A DNA stretch of 5,980 bases from Bacteroidota bacterium (GTDB lineage: Bacteria; Bacteroidota; Bacteroidia; Chitinophagales; Chitinophagaceae). A program made the position numbers and the translations under genes. The stretch spans positions 1-5,980 of the forward strand of contig JAEWAC010000433.1 of the NCBI GenBank assembly GCA_023391895.1. The letters are read 5' to 3'. Below the pieces are notes generated by a model that worked only from the letters and a program-made list of their open reading frames with translations, did not search any database and was not told where the DNA came from. The first letter of the stretch is position 1; the number at the start of each line of letters is the position of its first letter. Below, one piece after another: positions 1 through 4,883 of this stretch.

Positions 1-642
1 GTAGGGATTTTTGCGGTACATTTCCCGCGCCTGCCGGGGTATGTCCGAAGCCGGAAACTTCAGGCCCAGGTAAGCATCTATCCCTTCTTCCATGGCTTCG
101 GCAATTACCGTTCCGTTCCAGTCCTCATCAAACTGGTAGATCATGATTTTATCGAAACCCGATATTCGCTTCAACTCTTTTACCACCGTAGCGCATCCTT
201 CTTCTATACTCACAGCCGACTCAATGGCAGAAATCACATACTTCAGCTCCTGGTAAACACTGATAAAAGAGTTTTGCTCCCCGTCTACCGCCTCTTTTTC
301 TATTTCTACAATCAGGTAGTCCGTTTGCGCCTGCACCAGGGCGAGGTAGTTACCGGCCACACCGAAAAAAGTAAAGCTGAACGGGATCTTGCCCTGCGTA
401 TTGCCTTCAAACCTTGACTCTAACGAATGGGCCTGCTCGGGTGTGATATAGGTTTTTAAAGAAGTTTGGGCCACAGCCGCCGCCGGCTTACCCAACAACT
501 CCTGCACATTTTCACTTACCTGCAAAATGGTCAGGTCTTCTTTTTGCAAAATCATCAAAACGCCATGCGGCTGTATTAAATTGGTTTGGTGTAAGGGCAC
601 CCTGCCACAAAATTCAGAATCGTAATTTCTTTGATTACTCAT
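1..642 (-). CDS. bphP: Bacteriophytochrome, N-terminal part (PAS and start of GAF); 3' end outside window
   Basis: Red/far-red photoreceptor that covalently binds biliverdin; normally a cytoplasmic sensor with a C-terminal signalling module. Reading from ATG at 642 down to base 1 gives 214 open codons with no stop. Visible features: Cys12 (bases 607-609) followed by an IQPHG motif at 23-27, matching the bilin-attachment Cys and PAS start of bacterial phytochromes; a PAS region to about residue 115; then a GAF domain from about 125 with Tyr169, the motif FPASDIP at 196-202 (Asp200) and Tyr209. Tyr169, Phe196, Asp200 and Tyr209 correspond to Tyr176, Phe203, Asp207 and Tyr216 of the Deinococcus phytochrome with a constant offset of 7. 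The start codon overlaps the end of the heme oxygenase gene by 8 nt, which implies translational coupling. The rest of GAF, the PHY domain and the output domain lie beyond the left edge, so histidine kinase or other output cannot be told. Family identification is very secure. Confidence 0.95.
   Translation of the reverse strand, partial: MSNQRNYDSEFCGRVPLHQTNLIQPHGVLMILQKEDLTILQVSENVQELLGKPAAAVAQTSLKTYITPEQAHSLESRFEGNTQGKIPFSFTFFGVAGNYLALVQAQTDYLIVEIEKEAVDGEQNSFISVYQELKYVISAIESAVSIEEGCATVVKELKRISGFDKIMIYQFDEDWNGTVIAEAMEEGIDAYLGLKFPASDIPRQAREMYRKNPY
635..642 (-). other. 8-nt overlap coupling bphO stop to bphP start (ATGAGTAA)
   Basis: On the minus strand the sequence ATGAGTAA contains the bphP start codon (642-640) and the bphO stop codon (637-635) in different frames. 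Such an overlap usually means one mRNA and translation of the second gene by ribosomes finishing the first, which would tie chromophore-synthesis and apoprotein levels together. The overlap is seen directly; the coupling is inferred. Confidence 0.8.
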
Positions 643-1237
643 GTACCAGTTGTTTTTGAAGCCAGTTTTTAAAAAGCAGGAACGTTTGATCAGCCGCTGC
701 GACCATGGCCTCTACGTCAACAGTATTTGTTGAAAGTTGGTTCAGCACTTGTACAAAAGAAGTCCACATTTTGCCGGTAGCCTCACCATATCCGTTAAAA
801 AACTGCACCTGATCGGTTTGCAGGTTTACCTGCGGGTTTTTCAGCAGCATACGGGTAATGCTCCTGCCACCCAAGGTAGAACCTTCCAGTACATACAAAG
901 CCCCCATGGCCTGGTACACATTCCCCATTACAGGAATCTCTGTTGCCAGGGGCAGGTGCTGGGACTGCTGGTGTAAAAAAGACAGGTCTTTTAAAAGGTA
1001 ATCTGCTTTGCGCCGGTCTTGTATATCGGGCAGCACCCTTTCATTTACATGCCGGAAGATGGCTTCTTCTACAGGTTTAAAATAACCATAAAAAGCTTTG
1101 AGCAGAGACACGTAATCATCGCAGGTGTGGATGGCACGCAGTACAGGAAGCAAGAGTTCTTCCAGTGCCAAATGATTTTTTTCAGTTCGATGTTTTAAGG
1201 TTTGCGCTACAGTTTCATGCACGGCAGTAACTAACAT
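635..1237 (-). CDS. bphO: Biliverdin-producing heme oxygenase (BphO type)
   Basis: Predicted to cleave heme to biliverdin IX, CO and iron using reduced electron donor; the biliverdin would serve as chromophore of the phytochrome encoded immediately downstream. The 200-residue product has the size of bacterial heme oxygenases. His22, within TEKNH near the N-terminus, fits the proximal heme ligand. The helix motif YVLEGSTLGG (115-124) matches the distal-helix glycine-rich segment of BphO-like enzymes, and a YG...MW..F segment follows. It is all alpha-helical in character with no signal peptide, so cytosolic. I chose ATG at 1237; an in-frame TTG directly before it (1240) would add one residue and is less likely. 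No clear Shine-Dalgarno sequence is present, the upstream bases being AT-rich. The TAA stop (635-637) lies inside the ATGAGTAA overlap with bphP. HO family assignment is firm; the role in chromophore supply is inferred from the gene pairing. Confidence 0.93.
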   Translation of the reverse strand: MLVTAVHETVAQTLKHRTEKNHLALEELLLPVLRAIHTCDDYVSLLKAFYGYFKPVEEAIFRHVNERVLPDIQDRRKADYLLKDLSFLHQQSQHLPLATEIPVMGNVYQAMGALYVLEGSTLGGRSITRMLLKNPQVNLQTDQVQFFNGYGEATGKMWTSFVQVLNQLSTNTVDVEAMVAAADQTFLLFKNWLQKQLVHE

Positions 1238-1267
1238 CAAATAAAAATAAGGAACTTTTGGGGCCTG

Positions 1268-1297
1268 TTGTTGAAAATTATCATTTTGTTACAACAA
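1268..1297. repeat. Imperfect dyad in the bphO / carboxylase divergent intergenic region
   Basis: The arms TTGTTG (1268-1273) and CAACAA (1292-1297) are complementary. Inside them AAAAT (1274-1278) and ATTTT (1283-1287) pair around the loop TATC, with four unpaired bases (GTTA, 1288-1291) on the right side. It lies about 30-60 nt upstream of bphO and upstream of the carboxylase promoter, a position where an operator could sit. It could equally be chance symmetry in AT-rich DNA; no regulator family is recognised. Confidence 0.3.
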
Positions 1298-1321
1298 TCG
1301 GGGGTGCACCACCTTTGCCAT

Positions 1322-1329
1322 TATCTTTG
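1322..1329 (+). promoter_or_regulatory. Putative Bacteroidota -7 promoter element TATCTTTG
   Basis: TATCTTTG matches the TAnnTTTG -7 consensus of the Bacteroidota primary sigma factor exactly. Transcription would begin near 1333-1337 and give a leader of only about 10-20 nt before the carboxylase start. No matching -33 TTTG or TTG is seen at the usual spacing, so the call rests on one element. If real, it excludes the upstream TTG start of the long open frame. Confidence 0.55.
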
Positions 1330-1345
1330 TTCGAACGACAATTGC

Positions 1346-2974
1346 ATGCTAATGGAACAACCAACAACCCACAACACCCTACAAGCTTTAGTAGAAAAAC
1401 GGGACCAGTACCTGAAGAAAATTTATGAAGGTGGTGGTAAAAAGGCCCTGGCCAAACAAAAAGAAAAAAACAAACTCACGGCGCGGGAGCGTATTGAATA
1501 CCTCATTGATAAGCATTCTGCCTTTATTGAAATTGGCGCTTTTGCCGGATGGGAAATGTACGAAGAACAAGGCGGCTGCCCAGCGGGCGGCACCGTAGCC
1601 GGTGTGGGCTATGTGAGCGGCCGGCAGTGCGTGATTGTGGCCAACGATCAAACGGTAAAGGCGGGTGCATGGTTCCCCATCACCGGCAAAAAAAATCTGC
1701 GGCTGCAGGAAATTGCCATGCAAAACCATTTACCCATTATTTACCTGGTAGATAGTGCCGGTGTGTTTTTGCCCATGCAGGATGAAATCTTTCCGGATAA
1801 GGAACATTTTGGCCGCATTTTTTACAACAACGCCCAGATGAGTGCCATGGGCATTACACAGATTGCGGCCGTAATGGGCGCCTGCGTGGCCGGTGGCGCT
1901 TACCTGCCTATTATGAGCGATGAAACGCTGATGGTGGAAGGTGCCGGTTCTATTTTTCTGGCAGGGCCTTACCTGGTAAAAGCCGCCATTGGAGAAGATA
2001 TTGATATGGAAACCCTCGGCGGTGCGGTTACGCATACCGAAATTTCAGGCATTGCCGATTACAAATTCAAAACCGAGGAAGCATGCCTGGACCAGATCAA
2101 AAAGATCATGGATAAGCTGGGCAAAAAAGCCGAAGCCGGTTTTGACCGCGCTAAGCCGCACCTACCCAAGCAGGATGCCAAAGAACTTTACCAGATGGTA
2201 CCAACCGACAGCACCAAGCCGTACGACATGCTGCAGGTGATTGAATGCCTGGTGGATAACTCGGAATTTGACCAGTACAAAGAAGACTATGGCAAAACCA
2301 TCCTGTGCGGCTATGCCCGTATAGACGGCTGGGCCGTAGGCATTGTAGCCAACCAGCGCAAGATTGTAAAAAGCAAAAAAGGCGAAATGCAGATGGGCGG
2401 TGTGATCTACAACGACAGTGCCGACAAGGCAGCCCGCTTTATCCTGAACTGCAACCAAAAGAAAATTCCACTGGTGTTTTTGCAGGATGTAACGGGCTTT
2501 ATGGTGGGCAGCCGCAGCGAGCATGCCGGCATTATAAAAGACGGCGCCAAAATGGTGAATGCCGTAGCCAATTCGGTGGTTCCAAAAATCACCATCATTT
2601 TTGGCAACAGCTATGGGGCCGGCAACTATGCCATGTGCGGCAAGGCCTACGATCCCCGCTTTATCTATGCCTGGCCCAGTGCCAAGATTGCTGTTATGGG
2701 GGGCGAGCAGGCCGCCCGGACTTTATTGCAGATACAAGTGGCGGCGCTCAAGGCCAAAGGCGAAACCATTCTGCCCGAAGACGAAGCCCGCCTGCTGCAT
2801 GCAATCAAAAGCCGGTATGAAAAACAAACCACGCCTTATTATGCAGCGGCCCGGCTTTGGGTGGATGACATTATTGATCCGGCACAAACCAGAATGGTCA
2901 TTTCAGAGGCTATCCATGCCGCCAATCACAACCCTGTGATGCAGGAATTTAGAACCGGGGTGTTTCAGGTGTAG
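1346..2974 (+). CDS. Acyl-CoA carboxylase carboxyltransferase (beta) subunit, methylcrotonoyl-CoA carboxylase-like
   Basis: Carboxyltransferase half of a biotin-dependent acyl-CoA carboxylase: moves CO2 from carboxybiotin to an acyl-CoA such as 3-methylcrotonoyl-CoA (leucine breakdown). The 542-residue product is near the usual 535 of MCC beta. N-terminal crotonase-like half: TARERI near the start, DSAGVFLP, and GGAYLP from 183, expected to form an oxyanion hole; then IFLAGPYLVKAA. C-terminal half: FLQDVTGFMVG, SYGAGNYAMCG (422-432) and MGGEQAA (451-457), the last typical of MCC rather than propionyl-CoA carboxylase. After GIVAN it has about 14 extra residues (RKIVKSKKGEMQM) absent from canonical MCC beta as I remember it. 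The frame is open back to TTG 1268, but the -7 element at 1322-1329 argues for ATG 1346, or ATG 1352 (540 residues). The biotin carboxylase/BCCP partner is not in the window. Family is certain; the exact substrate is not. Confidence 0.93.
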   Translation: MLMEQPTTHNTLQALVEKRDQYLKKIYEGGGKKALAKQKEKNKLTARERIEYLIDKHSAFIEIGAFAGWEMYEEQGGCPAGGTVAGVGYVSGRQCVIVANDQTVKAGAWFPITGKKNLRLQEIAMQNHLPIIYLVDSAGVFLPMQDEIFPDKEHFGRIFYNNAQMSAMGITQIAAVMGACVAGGAYLPIMSDETLMVEGAGSIFLAGPYLVKAAIGEDIDMETLGGAVTHTEISGIADYKFKTEEACLDQIKKIMDKLGKKAEAGFDRAKPHLPKQDAKELYQMVPTDSTKPYDMLQVIECLVDNSEFDQYKEDYGKTILCGYARIDGWAVGIVANQRKIVKSKKGEMQMGGVIYNDSADKAARFILNCNQKKIPLVFLQDVTGFMVGSRSEHAGIIKDGAKMVNAVANSVVPKITIIFGNSYGAGNYAMCGKAYDPRFIYAWPSAKIAVMGGEQAARTLLQIQVAALKAKGETILPEDEARLLHAIKSRYEKQTTPYYAAARLWVDDIIDPAQTRMVISEAIHAANHNPVMQEFRTGVFQV

Positions 2975-2995
2975 CAAAAGAGAAATGAAGAATTA

Positions 2996-3090
2996 AAAAT
3001 GTAAAATGAAAAATGTATAAAAGCATTATTGTAATGAGATTATGCTGTTACACTTGAAGTGGCTTTTTTAAATTTTTCATTTTACATTTT
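2996..3090. repeat. Perfect 19-bp inverted repeat with 57-nt loop between carboxylase gene and rnhA
   Basis: The left arm AAAATGTAAAATGAAAAAT (2996-3014) and right arm ATTTTTCATTTTACATTTT (3072-3090) are exact reverse complements. Similar short words recur around the arms (AATTAAAAATG before the left one). AT-rich repeats of this style occur between genes in many Bacteroidota genomes, from memory, so this may be one copy of a dispersed palindromic family. The transcript could fold into a long weak stem and might act as a terminator for the gene to the left. The right arm ends 15 nt before the rnhA start codon and could affect its promoter or ribosome access. Confidence 0.7.
3051..3069 (+). 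terminator. Weak possible terminator hairpin inside the inverted-repeat loop
   Basis: CACTTGAAGTG (3051-3061) can form a 4-bp stem (CACT/AGTG) and is followed by GGC-like bases and a run of six T (3064-3069). The position, about 80 nt past the carboxylase stop, suits termination of that gene. The stem is short, so this is tentative. Confidence 0.3.
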
Positions 3091-3105
3091 GCATTAAACA
3101 AAACA

Positions 3106-3579
3106 ATGGAAGTAACAATATATACAGATGGATCGAGCCGCGGCAACCCGGGGCCTGGAGGTTATGGCGCCCTGCTCATGAGCGGCAACAAAACAAAGGA
3201 ACTATCGGCGGGCTACCGCAAAACCACCAACAACCGTATGGAGTTGATGGGCGTTATTGCCGCTTTGGAAGCCCTAAAAAAACCGGGCCTGAACATTACC
3301 CTTTATACCGACAGCCAATACATTGTAAAAGCCGTCAAGGAAAGATGGCTGAACAAATGGCTGGCGACCAACTTTGCCGGCGGCAAAAAAAACAAAGACC
3401 TGTGGGTGAAATTTTACAACCTGTACAAACAACACCACATCCAGTTTGTGTGGGTAAAGGGCCATGCCGATAACGTGTACAACAACCGCTGCGATGTTTT
3501 GGCCACCACGGCTGCCGACGGCAAACATTTGCTGGTAGACGAAGGCTATGAAATGGACATTAACTCGCTGAACTTATAA
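3106..3579 (+). CDS. rnhA: Ribonuclease HI
   Basis: Endonuclease that cuts the RNA strand of RNA-DNA hybrids, clearing R-loops and primers during replication; cytosolic, Mg2+ dependent. The 157-residue product is the normal single-domain size (E. coli has 155). The full DEDD active site is present: Asp8 in YTDGSSRGNPGPGGYG, Glu46 in NNRMEL, Asp69 in YTDSQY and Asp130 in NNRCD, plus the catalytic His120 in VKGHAD. The basic, Trp-containing segment at about 80-100 (RWLNKW, GGKKNKDLW) corresponds to the substrate-binding basic protrusion of the E. coli enzyme. ATG at 3106 gives the expected N-terminus. There is no strong Shine-Dalgarno; the leader is AT-rich and partly made of the right arm of the inverted repeat. 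The next gene begins 2 nt past the stop, so both likely share one mRNA. Confidence 0.97.
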   Translation: MEVTIYTDGSSRGNPGPGGYGALLMSGNKTKELSAGYRKTTNNRMELMGVIAALEALKKPGLNITLYTDSQYIVKAVKERWLNKWLATNFAGGKKNKDLWVKFYNLYKQHHIQFVWVKGHADNVYNNRCDVLATTAADGKHLLVDEGYEMDINSLNL

Positions 3580-3581
3580 GC

Positions 3582-4238
3582 ATGCGCCCAAAAGCATTGG
3601 TATCGTGGAGCGGTGGTAAGGACAGTTGTTTTGCAGCTATGCAGGCCCTGGCACAAGGTTATGAGCCGGTCGTGCTATTGAATGTACTGAATGAAGAGGG
3701 AAAAATTTCCCGCTCGCATGGAATCCCGGATGTTATATTGAAAGCACAGGCCCAGGCCGCAGGCTGGCCGGTGCATTTGATTGCAGCCTCCTGGCAAACC
3801 TATGAAGCGCATTTTACGGAAGCCTTAAAACATTTAAAAAACCTATATGGCGTCACCCATGCCATCTTTGGCGACATTGACCTGGTTGCTCATAGGGAGT
3901 GGGAAGAAAAAGTGTGTAGCCAGACAGGACTGCAGGCCGTTTTACCCTTGTGGAAGCAAGACCGCAAAACACTGGTGATGCAGATGCTGGACGCCAACAT
4001 TGAAACACTGATTGTCAGCTGCAACGACACCATGGGCAGCCGCTACCTGGGCCGGCGGTTAACACCTGAACTGGTAGAAGAATTAGAGGAACTGGGCATG
4101 GACCCTTGTGGTGAAAACGGGGAGTTTCATACGTTGGTTACCTATTGCCCACTTTTTCAAAAACCCATACCGGTAACCCTTACCCAAACCCTCCGGCACA
4201 ACGACTACTGGTTTAGCCAATTGGCACTCCAACAATAA
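3582..4238 (+). CDS. Dph6-like PP-loop ATP pyrophosphatase (diphthine--ammonia ligase family homologue)
   Basis: Member of the adenine-nucleotide alpha-hydrolase-like PP-loop ATPases related to eukaryotic/archaeal Dph6, which amidates diphthine on elongation factor 2. Bacteria lack diphthamide, so the reaction here is unknown; ATP-dependent amidation or adenylation of some substrate is the family-based guess. Visible evidence: the PP-loop SGGKDS at residues 10-15 after a short beta strand, FGDIDLVAHREWEEKVC in the middle, and the family signature CGENGEFHT at 176-184. The length, 218 residues, is typical of bacterial stand-alone versions; no RidA-like C-terminal domain, as found in eukaryotic Dph6, is fused. 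The start codon follows the rnhA stop by 2 nt (TAAGCATG), indicating translational coupling, and a terminator follows 2 nt after the stop. Fold assignment is strong, physiological role unassigned. Confidence 0.88.
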   Translation: MRPKALVSWSGGKDSCFAAMQALAQGYEPVVLLNVLNEEGKISRSHGIPDVILKAQAQAAGWPVHLIAASWQTYEAHFTEALKHLKNLYGVTHAIFGDIDLVAHREWEEKVCSQTGLQAVLPLWKQDRKTLVMQMLDANIETLIVSCNDTMGSRYLGRRLTPELVEELEELGMDPCGENGEFHTLVTYCPLFQKPIPVTLTQTLRHNDYWFSQLALQQ

Positions 4239-4240
4239 AA

Positions 4241-4260
4241 AACCCCGCAGTTGCGGGGTT
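4241..4260. terminator. Intrinsic terminator between convergent genes
   Basis: AACCCCGCAGTTGCGGGGTT forms an 8-bp GC-rich stem with an AGTT loop. On the minus strand the stem's 3' half leads straight into a run of six T (from the six A at 4237-4242), an excellent terminator for the membrane-protein gene ending at 4268. On the plus strand it is followed by ACTATTTTTAA, a weaker U tract, but it still begins 2 nt past the stop of the Dph6-like gene. It probably works in both directions, more strongly on minus. Confidence 0.88.
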
Positions 4261-4267
4261 ACTATTT

Positions 4268-4831
4268 TTAAGCAAGGCTTTTTTGTGGGGTTGTTTTTTT
4301 CTGGTACAAAAAGTAAGCGCCAAACAAAACCACTACAAAAAACATGGTTCCTAATACATAGCCTCTGTAAAAAGGCAGGCCATCTACATAGCACATCATC
4401 AAACCATCCAGAGTTTTAGGCCGCTGGTAACCACCACCGCCCAGCCACACTACCAGGTTGCTCAGCAGGAAGTAAACCGTAGGCGCCGCCAACGAACCAG
4501 CAGCAATACGGCCGATATTGAGGTTACGCATCCAAAAACCAATAAAGGTTAAAGAAGCAAACAACAGATAGTTGACTGCCTGACCCCGGTAAAAGCCGGG
4601 CATTTCTGAAATTCCACTGATGTACAACACCTGGTATAACATATCAGAAATAAACATGCCCAACAGCGGCAAGGCAAACGCCAGCTTTTTGTCCCGGATC
4701 ACAGCGCCGGCAAAAAGGGCCATGGCCATCTGCGGCACAAAACCCCAGGGACGGCCATCCCATACGCGGTAAACCGAAGCAGCGATGATCAACAGTGCAA
4801 AAACAAAAAGTACTGATTTATTGAATTTCAT
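4268..4831 (-). CDS. Six-helix membrane protein of unknown function, DUF6580-like
   Basis: Small hydrophobic protein of 187 residues, predicted in the inner membrane. Hydrophobic segments are at roughly 6-21, 29-45, 50-71, 85-101, 109-130 and 157-176, and the C-terminus is short and basic (QKKTTPQK). The pattern resembles the Bacteroidota DUF6580 family: a Pro-Met-Ala-rich second helix followed by Phe-Ala-Gly, a PLLGMFISD segment in helix 3, a SNLVVWL motif at 124-130, and KTLDGLMMCYVDGLPF at 139-154. Those proteins recall substrate-binding (S) components of ECF transporters, but no ligand can be assigned and no EcfA/EcfT gene is nearby. ATG at 4831 follows a TAnnTTTG element by about 20 nt, so it can be transcribed separately from the mannose-6-phosphate isomerase gene 52 nt upstream. 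The DUF number is from memory of the motif pattern and is moderately sure. Confidence 0.8.
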   Translation of the reverse strand: MKFNKSVLFVFALLIIAASVYRVWDGRPWGFVPQMAMALFAGAVIRDKKLAFALPLLGMFISDMLYQVLYISGISEMPGFYRGQAVNYLLFASLTFIGFWMRNLNIGRIAAGSLAAPTVYFLLSNLVVWLGGGGYQRPKTLDGLMMCYVDGLPFYRGYVLGTMFFVVVLFGAYFLYQKKTTPQKSLA

Positions 4832-4852
4832 TGGTCAATGCAGTTTAATGCG

Positions 4853-4860
4853 CAAAAATA
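4853..4860 (-). promoter_or_regulatory. Putative Bacteroidota -7 promoter element TATTTTTG for the membrane-protein gene
   Basis: On the minus strand TATTTTTG (4860 down to 4853) fits TAnnTTTG exactly and lies 21 nt before the ATG at 4831, leaving a short leader. No -33 TTTG is evident at the usual distance. It sits in the 52-nt gap after the upstream isomerase gene, so the downstream gene may have its own promoter or be read through from that gene. Confidence 0.5.
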
Positions 4861-4883
4861 AAATAAGTATCCATACGGAGCGC

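Noticed and set aside
737..976. 79-codon plus-strand open frame opposite the heme oxygenase gene
   Set aside because: Antisense shadow of bphO with no start signal or recognisable domain.
1268..1345. N-terminal extension of the carboxylase from TTG 1268
   Set aside because: The encoded stretch (LKIIILLQQSG and so on) does not resemble the family N-terminus, the start codon is TTG, and a good -7 promoter element lies inside it. ATG 1346 or 1352 is preferred.
2305..2820. 171-codon plus-strand open frame inside the carboxylase gene
   Set aside because: It is an out-of-frame shadow of a gene with strong family motifs; its composition (rich in Arg, Gln, Gly, Cys) is typical of a shifted frame.
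3083..3091. Possible rnhA -7 promoter element TACATTTTG in the right repeat arm
   Set aside because: It has one base too many between TA and TTTG and no -33 partner at the right distance; too weak to annotate.
4083..4394. 103-codon minus-strand open frame crossing the terminator
   Set aside because: It overlaps the ends of two convergent real genes and runs through the terminator hairpin, so it is not a plausible gene.
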